Source of the DNA: UBA4732 sp002404095
Lineage (GTDB): Bacteria; Planctomycetota; Planctomycetia; Gemmatales; Gemmataceae
Direction of reading: 5' to 3'
DNA: 21,474 nt
Assembly (NCBI GenBank): GCA_036783645.1
Contig: DAIPWT010000114.1
Span: 1 to 21,474, forward strand
Part shown: one piece after another, positions 1 through 8,020 of the stretch
How the letters are laid out: every line of letters starts with the position of its first letter
Position numbering within the stretch: position 1 is the stretch's first letter
Made by a program: the position numbers and the translations under genes
Notes under the pieces: model-generated
The model's database searches: none
What the model saw: the letters and a program-made list of their open reading frames with translations, nothing else
Told to the model about the DNA's origin: nothing

Positions 1-351
1 GCGTGGTAGACGTAACCTGCCGGTGTTTGGCGCGCGGAGCGTGGCATGGGAGGAGATTACCAGGAAGGGAGCGCCCCGTCAAGATAAATTAGATGCGTCC
101 CCTTTGATTGCTCCGAGAAAGATACGGGCATTAAGGTCGAACGGTCCCCGACACGGAAGAAACGAAGAGTACCGGCATGTCGAGTATGAAATGCTTTTAA
201 TCTTCGGTCTTAATTGCTTTTCCCGCAAGGACCGATGAAGGATGTAGAAAAGAAGTCGGCGATCTGGCGCCTCGGCGGTCAGGCCGCGCTTTCGCGAAGC
301 CGGAGGTGCAATTGCGCCTTGCACTTGCAGGTGGACTCAAAGGAGTGAGCA
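1..351. other. Upstream stretch without a recognisable gene
   Basis: The short open frames here have no recognisable protein features and overlap one another on both strands. Positions about 100-250 are less GC-rich than the rest of the window and look non-coding. I see no convincing promoter pair, RNA gene or long inverted repeat. The stretch presumably carries the control region for the TolC-like gene that starts at 352. Confidence 0.5.
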
Positions 352-1689
352 ATGATTCAGAAACCTGCCCGCGCCTGCCTGGGCCAGCGCTGGATGGTCG
401 GATGCGCCTTTTGCGTGGTTTGGGCCGGATTTGGCGCCGGAACCGGATTTGCAGATCCACCTCCGACCGGTCCCGAACCCGTCCCGCGGGTCTTGTCGCT
501 GGACGCCGCCGTGAGGCAGGCTCTTGAGAACAACCCGGAACTGGCGGCCCAGCGGCAACAGCACGGCATTGCCGCAGCGGGCGTCGTCATCGCCCGGACC
601 TATCCGTTCAACCCGGTCTGGGAGGGCAAGGTCCGCGCGGCCGACGGCCCTGAATCGGCCGGCATCACGAACCGCGTCAGCAACGAACACAAATTCTTGA
701 TCGACGTGGAAGTGCGCCACCAAGGCCGGTATCGGCGCGAGGCCGCCGGGGCCGCCCTTTCCCGTGCCGACTGGGAGATCGCTTCTCAGGAAGTTGACTT
801 AGCCGTCCGGGTGGTCCGCGCGTTCAATGCCGTCGTCTACCGTCAGGAGAAACTTCGGTTGATCGAGGAAGCCATCGGCCGCAACGAGCAGGATGCCGAG
901 CAGATGGGCAAACTGGTGGAACAGGGCAAGCAGGACGGCGAAGACCTGATCTTGGCTCACATCGAACTGGATGATTCCCGTGCCCAGGTTGGGCCAGGAC
1001 AAATTGCACTGGCAACGGCTCTTTCCGATTTGCGCCGCGCCCTTGGCGTCGTGGACGGAGCCTTCACGGTCCAAGGAACTCTCGAAAATCCGCCCCAGCA
1101 GTGGGACGTCCTTGCCCTGACCCAGACAGCGCTGGACCAAAGAGCCGAACTACACGCCCGGCAGGCTGCGTTGGGCGAGGCGGAAGCAAGGCTGCGCCTG
1201 GAGATTGCCAACCGCTACGGGAACCCGAACATTGGTCCCGTTTACGAATACGACCCGGCCCGGATCAACCTAATCGGGGCCCAGATCACTCTGCCGTTGC
1301 CTCTGTTCAACACCCACAAGGGTGAGATTGCGCAACGCGAAGCCGAACGAACACAGACGGCCCTGGAACTTCGCCAGACCGAGACGCAAATTCGCCAGGA
1401 TGTGCAGGCGGCACTCGTCCGGCTGGAGAAAGCTCGCGCCGGGCAGAGCACCTACCAGACCCAACTCTTCCCGAGGGTGCAGGCGCGCCTGGAAGACATC
1501 GACCGTTTACGCAACAAGGATAAGGTGGACGTCTCCAAGTTGAACGAGGCTCGCCGCAAACTACTGAAGATCCGGGACGGTTACCTCGACGCCCTATGGG
1601 AGGTAACCCAGGCCGAGGCTGATGTGGCCGCCGCCGTGGGTGATCCGGCTTTGGCCATCGCCCCCGTCTCACCGCCCAGCCAACATTAA
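352..1689 (+). CDS. TolC/CzcC-family outer membrane efflux protein
   Basis: Predicted outer-membrane channel protein of the TolC family, 445 aa, the usual length. An N-terminal hydrophobic segment (about residues 12-33) ends in a plausible signal peptidase I site near G-F-A-D. The first helix motif follows (L-S-L-D-A-A-V-R-Q-A-L-E-N-N-P-E-L, residues 48-64), then long Ala/Gln/Glu/Arg-rich helices typical of the periplasmic coiled-coil tunnel. The segment Q-I-T-L-P-L-P-L-F-N is the strand motif usual before the second helical hairpin. The ATG at 352 has AAAGGAG at 339-345 with a 6-nt spacer, a strong ribosome binding site. Known members act with an RND or ABC pump and a membrane fusion protein, but neither partner is in the window; the next gene is a cytochrome 203 bp away. 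The overall look is closest to CzcC-type metal-efflux proteins, but the substrate cannot be told. Confidence 0.88.
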   Translation: MIQKPARACLGQRWMVGCAFCVVWAGFGAGTGFADPPPTGPEPVPRVLSLDAAVRQALENNPELAAQRQQHGIAAAGVVIARTYPFNPVWEGKVRAADGPESAGITNRVSNEHKFLIDVEVRHQGRYRREAAGAALSRADWEIASQEVDLAVRVVRAFNAVVYRQEKLRLIEEAIGRNEQDAEQMGKLVEQGKQDGEDLILAHIELDDSRAQVGPGQIALATALSDLRRALGVVDGAFTVQGTLENPPQQWDVLALTQTALDQRAELHARQAALGEAEARLRLEIANRYGNPNIGPVYEYDPARINLIGAQITLPLPLFNTHKGEIAQREAERTQTALELRQTETQIRQDVQAALVRLEKARAGQSTYQTQLFPRVQARLEDIDRLRNKDKVDVSKLNEARRKLLKIRDGYLDALWEVTQAEADVAAAVGDPALAIAPVSPPSQH

Positions 1690-1892
1690 GCGTTTTTAAT
1701 GAAAATCGTGATTGATGTCGGCAGTCCGCCCGGTTAGAGTGAACAAGCGACGCGGTCTACTGCCTACTGACACAGGGCGAAGCACAAGGATATATCGCCA
1801 TATCAACGCCCTTTGAGCAGGGGCGCTGGGATTTAGACGCGCCATGGAAACTTGCCCCGAATGGAGGCTCTATCGGAAGGAGCGTCTGTTAA

Positions 1893-3659
1893 ATGTCTGA
1901 CTCAGACAAGATGGACCCACCCAAGTCTAACGACGCGCCCCGACAAGTGGACTCGCCCAAACCCGCCGATCCGGTCCACGCTCAGCCCAAGCTCCGCGCG
2001 CGTTTATCCAAAAGCGGTAAGGTTCTGATCGTTCTCGCGGTCCTCTTCGTTGCCGTGATCGGCGTTCTTTATCACTACATCGTCTCAGGCGGCATGATCG
2101 CTCGCCAAAAGCCTGCCGCCGTTGAAACCTTCATCGCCAATTGGCTCGTGGACCTGAGCATTCCTAACGACGTAAAAGGACTCAAGAACCCGCTCAGTTC
2201 CAGTCCCGGCGGAGCGGACGCGGCTGCCGGTCGCGAGTTGTATCAGAAGAATTGCCAAGCCTGTCACGGTTACGACGGGAGCGGGAAGACTGAGGCCGGC
2301 CTGGGACTGTTTCCGCCGCCGCTCGATTTGAGCCATGCCGCCATTGTGAAGAGGAAAAGAACGGACGGCGAATTGTTTTATTTCATCCGTAATGGCGTCC
2401 GGAATACGGCCATGCCGGGCTGGCAGATGCCCGAGCAGCAGACCTGGCAACTTGTTTCGTACATTCGCAATCTGCCTCTCACCGTTTCCGTGGACGGCCA
2501 AGCCGCCGCCGGGAATGTTGCATTCGCCGGAGTCGCTCATTATACCGGTTCGACCTCCTGCAAAACCTGTCACAGCGATCTTTACGAGCGATGGAGCAAA
2601 ACCCCAATGGCCAACGTGGTGCGCGATCCGCGAGAACACCCCGACGCCATCATCCCTGACCTCTCGAAACCCGACCCACTGGTGAAGTTTACGGTAGACG
2701 ACGTCGCCTTAGTGTATGGCAGCATATGGAAGCAGCGCTATTTCAAGAAAGTCGGCGACGACTACTTTGTCCTTCCGGCACAGTGGGACGTCACGCATAA
2801 GAAGTGGAAGCCGTATGTCGTGAAGGATGACTGGTGGGTTGCTCATTATCCGCCGGATAACTTCCAGCGCCCGACGAGTACGCTCTGCGACGGTTGCCAT
2901 TCCGTGAACTACAACGTGCAAAACAAGACGGTGACGGAATGGAACGTCGGTTGCGAACGGTGTCACGGGCCAGGCAGCGAGCATGTAAAGCAGCCCACGA
3001 GTTCCAATATCGTAAACTCCGCTCGCCTCGGCTACGTTCCGGCCAACGACGCCTGCATTCAATGCCATTCGCAAGGGCGGCCGTTGGAGAACCCAATCGC
3101 GGGAAAATATTACGACTGGCCGGTGGGCTATGATGTGACCAAAAAGCTGAGCGACTACTGGAGCTTGGAGGAGCACAAGCTCGGAGAGACTTCATTCACC
3201 CATTTCGCCGACGGAACCGCACACAAGAACCGCATGCAAGGCAACGACTTCGTCCAAAGCCTGATGTATACGCACGGAGTGACCTGCTTCACTTGCCACG
3301 AAGTGCATGGAACGGAGTATAACGCGAATTTGCGGAAGCCGGCTAATGTTCTATGCCTCGACTGTCACGGCCCCAGCTCGCCCAATGGGCCTCATGCGCC
3401 CACGATCGCGCAGCACACGCATCATAAGCCTGATAGCGCCGGCAACGAGTGCATTTCCTGCCACATGCCAAAGATTGCCCAGACGCTCGGCGACGTGAAT
3501 GTCCGTAGCCACACGTTTCGCTTCGTCACTGCCGCAATGAGCGAAAGTTTGAAAATTCCGAACGCCTGCAACGTCTGCCACACGGACAAATCGACTAAGT
3601 GGGCGACGGATGCGTTGACAACATGGACGGATCGATCTCCGTGGCGGATGGGAAAATGA
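1893..3659 (+). CDS. Membrane-anchored nine-haem cytochrome c (class I domain plus octahaem c554-like domain)
   Basis: A 588-aa protein with nine C-x-x-C-H haem-binding motifs, at residues 121, 223, 332, 354, 388, 465, 488, 520 and 559 (first Cys). A Pro/Lys-rich N terminus leads into one transmembrane helix (about 43-64), so the rest should face the periplasm. Residues 110-195 form a class I cytochrome c domain (C-Q-A-C-H; likely axial Met174 in N-T-A-M-P-G-W). The other eight haems lie in a cytochrome c554/doubled-CXXCH-like region ending in R-S-P-W-R. Homologues of this layout often continue into TPR repeats; this one stops there. GGAAGGAG at 1875-1882 precedes the ATG by 10 nt. The role is presumably electron transfer or redox catalysis on a small substrate, unknown. 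The stop codon lies 16 bp from the stop codon of the convergent propeller gene, with no terminator hairpin between. Confidence 0.88.
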   Translation: MSDSDKMDPPKSNDAPRQVDSPKPADPVHAQPKLRARLSKSGKVLIVLAVLFVAVIGVLYHYIVSGGMIARQKPAAVETFIANWLVDLSIPNDVKGLKNPLSSSPGGADAAAGRELYQKNCQACHGYDGSGKTEAGLGLFPPPLDLSHAAIVKRKRTDGELFYFIRNGVRNTAMPGWQMPEQQTWQLVSYIRNLPLTVSVDGQAAAGNVAFAGVAHYTGSTSCKTCHSDLYERWSKTPMANVVRDPREHPDAIIPDLSKPDPLVKFTVDDVALVYGSIWKQRYFKKVGDDYFVLPAQWDVTHKKWKPYVVKDDWWVAHYPPDNFQRPTSTLCDGCHSVNYNVQNKTVTEWNVGCERCHGPGSEHVKQPTSSNIVNSARLGYVPANDACIQCHSQGRPLENPIAGKYYDWPVGYDVTKKLSDYWSLEEHKLGETSFTHFADGTAHKNRMQGNDFVQSLMYTHGVTCFTCHEVHGTEYNANLRKPANVLCLDCHGPSSPNGPHAPTIAQHTHHKPDSAGNECISCHMPKIAQTLGDVNVRSHTFRFVTAAMSESLKIPNACNVCHTDKSTKWATDALTTWTDRSPWRMGK

Positions 3660-3675
3660 CAGGCGCTTGGGAGTC

Positions 3676-4788
3676 TTATTTCTTCGCCCCGAAACAATAG
3701 AGCGTCCCCTTCTCCGTCCCCACGAACAATCGTCCCGCCGCCACGGCCGGCGACCCCGTCACCGCGCCGTCCAGCTCAAAATGCGTGATTTCGCTCCCCT
3801 TGGCGAGGTCGAGGACGTACAGCTTGCCGTCCAGCGAGCCGGCGAACACGCGACCGCCCACCACCACCGGCGAAGCGTCCACATTGCCTTCCGTGAGGAA
3901 CGTCCAGACCTCGGTTCCCTTCTTTCGGTCCAGGCCGCGCACGCGCTTGTCGCGGCTGCCCACGACGAGGATGGCGTCCGTGGCCGCGACGGACGCGAAG
4001 AACGGCTGCGCCCGTTTTGCCGGCCGGAACGTCCAGGCGATCTCGCCCTTCTTCCAATCGACGGCCTGCACCTCGTTGCCCATCGTGCCGACGTACAGCT
4101 GGTCGCCGACTACCGCGGCGGTCGCGGCCGCCTGGGCGCCGAGGTCCACGGACGTCAGCTCTTTACCCGATTTCACGTCGATGACGTGCAGCGCGCTGTC
4201 ACAGCCCGCCACGAATGTGCGGTCGCCGGCCACCGCCGGCGAGCCGTTGACCGGCCCTTGCGTCTTGAACTTCCAGACTTCTTTGCCGTTGTTGTCCACG
4301 CAGTACAATGTCTCATCATACGATCCGAAAAGGACGGCATCGCCCGCGAAGTTGGCGCCCGACGTGATCTCGGCGCCGGTCGGAAAGGTCCAACGTTTCT
4401 TGCCGGTCTTGGCATCGACGCAGTGGAACAAGCCGTTGGAATCGCCGACATAGACGGCGCCGTCGCGATAGGCCGGCGCCGCTTTGATGGGGCCGCATTT
4501 GTACTCCCACTTCTTCGCCCCCGTCGCCAGATCGACGGCGTAAAGGTGTTCGTCCTCGGAGCCGATGAATACGACGCCATCGGCGATGGCCGCCGCCCCG
4601 TCGATGGCGTCCTTGGCGGAAAACCTCCATAACACCTCCAGATTATCCGACAAAGCGTCGGCCGGGAGTACGCCGGTTTCCGAGGGGTTGCCGCGGAAGA
4701 CGAGCCATTGGTCTTTGGCGGGTTCGGCGGCCAGGGAACAAGCCGTCAACGCTAGAGTGACGAGAAGAGGAGATTGCCAGCGCGACAT
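3676..4788 (-). CDS. PQQ-like beta-propeller lipoprotein (BamB-like, 8 repeats)
   Basis: A 370-aa exported protein made almost wholly of about 41-aa PQQ-like/BamB-like repeats. Eight are visible, each with the pattern G-x-x-Y/F-V-G-S-x-D-x-x-L-Y-x-x-D-x-x-x-G-x-x-x-W, enough for a closed eight-bladed propeller. The N terminus carries a signal sequence with the lipobox L-T-A-C (Cys17), so it is probably a lipoprotein. The start is the ATG at 4788; the open frame can be extended only by reading through the run of Ns, which is an artefact. No quinoprotein dehydrogenase features (vicinal Cys pair, cofactor ligands) are apparent, so I infer a binding or scaffolding role. It is the last gene of the minus-strand block and converges on the cytochrome gene. 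A palindrome interrupted by the assembly gap lies just upstream. Confidence 0.88.
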   Translation of the reverse strand: MSRWQSPLLVTLALTACSLAAEPAKDQWLVFRGNPSETGVLPADALSDNLEVLWRFSAKDAIDGAAAIADGVVFIGSEDEHLYAVDLATGAKKWEYKCGPIKAAPAYRDGAVYVGDSNGLFHCVDAKTGKKRWTFPTGAEITSGANFAGDAVLFGSYDETLYCVDNNGKEVWKFKTQGPVNGSPAVAGDRTFVAGCDSALHVIDVKSGKELTSVDLGAQAAATAAVVGDQLYVGTMGNEVQAVDWKKGEIAWTFRPAKRAQPFFASVAATDAILVVGSRDKRVRGLDRKKGTEVWTFLTEGNVDASPVVVGGRVFAGSLDGKLYVLDLAKGSEITHFELDGAVTGSPAVAAGRLFVGTEKGTLYCFGAKK

Positions 4789-4826
4789 GAATAGACTCAC
4801 TTGAGAAACAGAGCCCGCGAGCCCGC

Positions 4827-4897
4827 AGCCCGCAGCGCCAAGCAAGGGCGAGGGGGNNNNNNNNNNCGCCGCTCGCCCTTGCTTGGCGCTGCGGGCT
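4827..4897. repeat. Inverted repeat A, 26-bp perfect arms, with the assembly gap in its loop
   Basis: Arms are 4827-4852 and 4872-4897, perfectly complementary (core CGCCAAGCAAGGGCGAG). The loop contains the 10-N gap. Just outside the left arm the string CCCGCAG is duplicated. It begins 9 bp after the stop codon of the iron alcohol dehydrogenase and ends 38 bp before the next start. No T-run follows, so it is not a standard intrinsic terminator. Confidence 0.9.
4857..4866. other. Assembly gap (10 N)
   Basis: Ten unresolved bases in the loop of inverted repeat A. A run of exactly 10 Ns is often a placeholder, so the real gap length is unknown. The palindromic flanks are a likely cause of the failure. 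Confidence 0.97.
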
Positions 4898-4906
4898 CGC
4901 GTTGGA

Positions 4907-6115
4907 TCAATACGCCGCTTCGTAGAGTCGGCGCAGATCCGTTTCGTCCACCGGCCGGGGATTAAAGCGGCTGGTCCATTGTTCGGACGCCTCCTCCGCC
5001 AGCACCGAAAAGATGCCCTCACTAACGCCACACTCCGACAATCGCGTCGGCATCTCGGCGGCGCGCAGCAAATCGGTGACGCGCTGGGCCAACACTTCGC
5101 CGGCCGCCCCACGGTCGCCGTTGAGCAGCCCGACCTCGTGCGCCAGATCGCCGTACAGGCCGCCGACGGCCTCGGCGTTGAAGCGAATGACGTGCGGCAG
5201 CAGGATGCCGATGGCGACGCCGTGCGTCAGGCCGTAGTGGGCCGTCAGCGGATTGGCGCAGGCGTGGCAGGCGCCGAGCATCGAAGTCTCAATGGCGACG
5301 CCGGCGAAGTACGCCCCGATTTGCATGGCGCCGCGCGCGTCGAGGTCGTCCGGCTGACGCAGCACTTTCTCGAAGTTGCCGCCGAGCAAGCGCCACGCCT
5401 CGCGCGCGAACATCTGCGACAGCGGATTGCGCCGGACAGTGACGTAGGACTCCAGTGCGTGCGACACGGCGTCGATGCCGGTAAGCGCCGTCACCTTTGC
5501 CGGTTGCGAGACCGTGACTTCCGGGTCGAGTACGGCGATGCGGAAAGCGGCTTTACGGTCGCCACACGCCATTTTGGTATGCGTTTTCTCGTCGGCGATC
5601 AGCGCGAACGATTGGCCCTCGCTGCCGGTGCCCGACGTAGTCGGCACGCCGATGGACGGCAGCATCGGCTTGGTCGCTTTGCCGAATCCCTTGTAGTCGG
5701 ACATCGCGCCGCCGTTGGTCAGCAGGAAGTTGACGCCCTTGGCGCAGTCCATCGAGCTGCCGCCGCCGACGGCCGTGATGAGGTCGATGCGATGCGCGCG
5801 GGCGAATTCCAGCGCGGCGGCGACGTTGCGGGTCGTCGGGTTTTCCTCAACGCCATCGAAGACAAAGACCTCCAGGCCAGCCTCGCGCAGCGACGCCAAG
5901 GCGCGTTGCGGATGGCCGGCCGCCCACAAGCCAGGGTCGGTGACGAGCAGGATGCGATTGCCGTTGAGGTCGCGCGCCAGCTCCCCCAAGCGCGCGAGAA
6001 CGCCCACGCCGAAAACGACGCGCGTCCCGGGATGGTAATCCAGCGAAGGCAGGCCCGCGCCGGGACTTCCGACTTGTGAGTCGCTGGGGGCATGGGGTGA
6101 AAAAATTGCCTGCAT
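4907..6115 (-). CDS. Iron-containing alcohol dehydrogenase
   Basis: A 402-aa group III (iron-dependent) alcohol dehydrogenase, a usual length. It should interconvert an alcohol and an aldehyde or ketone with NAD(P)H in the cytoplasm. The nucleotide-binding motif G-G-G-S-S-M-D-C-A-K-G is at 117-127, and P-T-T-S-G-T-G-S-E at 158-166. All four metal ligands align with the FucO pattern: Asp215 and His219 (T-G-I-D-A-V-S-H), His284 and His298 (C-H-A-C-A-N-P-L to L-T-H-G). The His four residues after the third ligand in FucO is Asn288 here. The ATG at 6115 has only a weak ribosome binding site. The gene is flanked on both sides by long palindromes and follows the aldehyde dehydrogenase gene, suggesting that the two act on the same aldehyde. 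Confidence 0.92.
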   Translation of the reverse strand: MQAIFSPHAPSDSQVGSPGAGLPSLDYHPGTRVVFGVGVLARLGELARDLNGNRILLVTDPGLWAAGHPQRALASLREAGLEVFVFDGVEENPTTRNVAAALEFARAHRIDLITAVGGGSSMDCAKGVNFLLTNGGAMSDYKGFGKATKPMLPSIGVPTTSGTGSEGQSFALIADEKTHTKMACGDRKAAFRIAVLDPEVTVSQPAKVTALTGIDAVSHALESYVTVRRNPLSQMFAREAWRLLGGNFEKVLRQPDDLDARGAMQIGAYFAGVAIETSMLGACHACANPLTAHYGLTHGVAIGILLPHVIRFNAEAVGGLYGDLAHEVGLLNGDRGAAGEVLAQRVTDLLRAAEMPTRLSECGVSEGIFSVLAEEASEQWTSRFNPRPVDETDLRRLYEAAY

Positions 6116-6152
6116 TCGGTGGTTCCAGCAGAGCGGGGGGTATCCTCTTTAC

Positions 6153-6217
6153 GTTTAGCCGCGACCCGAAGGGGAGCGCGGGGGGAGGACGCGTTCCCCT
6201 TCGGGTCGCGGCTAAAC
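6153..6217. repeat. Inverted repeat B, 23-bp perfect arms (same family as D)
   Basis: Arms are 6153-6175 and 6195-6217 (core GCCGCGACCCGAAGGGGA), with near-complementary bases extending into the loop. It lies between the aldehyde dehydrogenase stop (31 bp) and the alcohol dehydrogenase start (37 bp). The arms are the same sequence as in the repeat at 11463-11527, so this is a dispersed element. Confidence 0.93.
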
Positions 6218-6248
6218 GCGCGCCGCATCATTATATCACACACGGCAT

Positions 6249-7679
6249 TCAGGCGGGAAGCGAGCCTTCAAACTGGAACGCGCGGGCGCGGAATAGGAAG
6301 TCCACGATGCTGCCCTCATGCGGCTGGAGCCAGTTGAGCTGGATCGTCGGAATCGGCCCAAGATTCAGGCGGTCGATGTGTACGGCGTCGAGCAAGGCGC
6401 GCTGGAGTTTCTTGTCCTGCGTGATCGCCGTGCAGACGAGGGTCGGCCCGATCGCTTCGAGCATTTTCTCCTGCGGACACTGAACGACCGTGGTGAAGGG
6501 GAACATATATTCCTTCTTCGCGGCCGGGTGTTCCGGCGAGTCGCACAGCAGAACCGTCGGCCGCAGATAGTCGTAGCGCTCGCCCTTGACGAGACGGGCG
6601 CCGTACTTGGCCGTCATGTCGGTGACGCCGGGCGTCTTGAGGTCTTTGTCGATGTCGGCGGACACGCCTTCGGCCTGGCCGGGCACGGTGAAGGCGGCGA
6701 GGGCGGCCGTAGGGTCTTCGGGCGGCAGCGGCGTGACCGGCCCCATGCGCTCGGCCAGCGCTTCGGCGATCTCTTTTGTATGCCTTGAGGCCCAGATGCC
6801 GGAGCAGTTGATGCAACCGCGGCCGCTGTTGACGAGGACGCTGTCCACCATCAGGTCGAGGTACTTGCGCCAGTCGTCCACTACGTCGTCGCCGAGGAGG
6901 ATCTTGCTGAAACCGGGGCCGTGGGCCTGCACGCGCGGGTTGCCTTTGTACTGCTCGACGGTGGCCGTGCCGCCGAAGATGAGGCTGCGCGGACAGTTGG
7001 CGAGCACGGCGGCGCCAACTTCGCCGAGGCCGGGATAGATGGCGACGGCCTGTTTGGGGATGCCGGCCTGGACGAACGCCTGGGCCATGCGGTACGGCGT
7101 CCACGGCTCCTGCGGGCCGGGTTTAAGGACAAGGCCGATCTGCATAGCGACAATTGGCAGCCAGAGCGTGTGAACGCCAGGCGAGTTGCTCGGCAGCACC
7201 ATGCCGAGGACCGGCGACTGGGCCTGATAGCTGATGGGCACGCCGCGCGCTTCGACGCCGTAGCCGCGCGACAGGATGTTAAGGTCGAGGCCGCGCGTCA
7301 GCGAATCGAGGATTTTATCCATCTGGCTTAACACGAAGTGATTCTTCTTCATGTTGAAGCGGCACATGTGTTCGGGCAGGCCGGTCGTGGCCGACTGCAT
7401 CCGCGCGAACTGGTCCGGCGTCTGCGTACCGTCGCCGAGCGGCAACTCGGCGCCGCTGTAAAGCTCGCCGGCTTTTTTCATCATCTGTAAAAGGTCCGCG
7501 ATGGGGATTTCACGAAGTACGTCGCGCGCCCGCTGGGCGTGGCGCATGTCGCGCTGGATGAGGCCGGCGTTGGCGCGGCTCACCTCGGCGACCGGCTCGC
7601 CGGTGGCGAAGTGAACGACTTTGTCGATGTCCAAACTCTTGTAGGGTTCGCCCCAACGGAGTACGGGGATGTGGATCAT
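6249..7679 (-). CDS. Aldehyde dehydrogenase superfamily protein, probably acyl-CoA/acyl-enzyme reductase type
   Basis: A 476-aa cytoplasmic protein with the aldehyde dehydrogenase fold. The cofactor-binding strand and loop are S-P-V-L-G-M-V-L-P-S-N-S-P-G (155-168), then K-P-G-P-Q-E-P-W (186-193) and I-F-G-G-T (234-238). The catalytic cysteine is Cys289 or Cys292 in S-G-R-G-C-I-N-C-S. Where hydrolytic aldehyde dehydrogenases have E-L-G-G with the general-base Glu, this protein has H-G-P-G-F (253-257), closer to CoA-acylating enzymes of the EutE/PduP kind. It is also the length of LuxC fatty-acyl reductases. I infer reduction of an activated acid to an aldehyde, or the reverse. The ATG at 7679 has AGAGGAG 6 nt upstream and overlaps the preceding stop codon by 4 nt (ATGA), implying translational coupling. 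Longer open frames upstream run through the HicB-like gene and are not used. Confidence 0.87.
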   Translation of the reverse strand: MIHIPVLRWGEPYKSLDIDKVVHFATGEPVAEVSRANAGLIQRDMRHAQRARDVLREIPIADLLQMMKKAGELYSGAELPLGDGTQTPDQFARMQSATTGLPEHMCRFNMKKNHFVLSQMDKILDSLTRGLDLNILSRGYGVEARGVPISYQAQSPVLGMVLPSNSPGVHTLWLPIVAMQIGLVLKPGPQEPWTPYRMAQAFVQAGIPKQAVAIYPGLGEVGAAVLANCPRSLIFGGTATVEQYKGNPRVQAHGPGFSKILLGDDVVDDWRKYLDLMVDSVLVNSGRGCINCSGIWASRHTKEIAEALAERMGPVTPLPPEDPTAALAAFTVPGQAEGVSADIDKDLKTPGVTDMTAKYGARLVKGERYDYLRPTVLLCDSPEHPAAKKEYMFPFTTVVQCPQEKMLEAIGPTLVCTAITQDKKLQRALLDAVHIDRLNLGPIPTIQLNWLQPHEGSIVDFLFRARAFQFEGSLPA

Positions 7680-7996
7680 GGATGTCTCCTCTTGCGTTGC
7701 GTTTTCGTTGCCACACTCGTCCCACCCCGCGCGGCGTCTTCCGCCGTTTCCGCGGTTTCGACCCAGGTGCAATACTCTTCGCCCATGTCGTCATCGATTG
7801 TGAAATCCAGGCGAGAATTTGCGGCGGGCGCGTTTTCCCCCGACTCACTCATGACTTCGAGGTGCCCCTGAATCGCTTCGGCGATTTGCTGACGGGCGTG
7901 TTCGACCGTCATGCCGGTGGCGACGCAGCCCGGCACGTCCGGCACGTCTACGCTGTAGCCGGTGGAGGTCCGTCGGATCATCACGATATAGCGCAT
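7676..7996 (-). CDS. HicB-like antitoxin-family protein, without HicA
   Basis: A 106-aa protein. Residues 1-55 match the HicB-like partial RNase H fold: M-R-Y-I-V-M-I-R-R, then G-Y-S-V-D-V-P-D-V-P-G-C-V-A-T-G, then the T-V-E-H-A helix start and an A-I-Q-G-H-L-E segment. The rest is polar and acidic, ends in a short Lys/Arg tail, and shows no obvious ribbon-helix-helix or helix-turn-helix domain. HicB proteins usually neutralise a small HicA toxin encoded beside them; no HicA-like frame is visible here. The stop codon overlaps the aldehyde dehydrogenase start, so it sits inside an apparent operon and could be an orphan regulator or a remnant. The ribosome binding site is weak. Confidence 0.8.
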   Translation of the reverse strand: MRYIVMIRRTSTGYSVDVPDVPGCVATGMTVEHARQQIAEAIQGHLEVMSESGENAPAANSRLDFTIDDDMGEEYCTWVETAETAEDAARGGTSVATKTQRKRRHP

Positions 7997-8020
7997 TCGT
8001 GTAATTCTCTTTCACGCGGT

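Noticed and set aside
1690..1892. Short inverted repeats in the spacer after the TolC-like gene (GATAT/ATATC, GGGCG/CGCCC)
   Set aside because: Arms of about five bases are expected by chance. No gene or clear signal other than the ribosome binding site is seen.
3676..5112. A 478-aa frame running from the 370-aa propeller through the N run
   Set aside because: It reads across unknown bases and into the end of the alcohol dehydrogenase. The lipoprotein signal beginning at 4788 marks the true start.
4883..6079. Plus-strand frame of 398 aa opposite the iron alcohol dehydrogenase
   Set aside because: The minus strand has all metal ligands and cofactor motifs; the plus frame has none.
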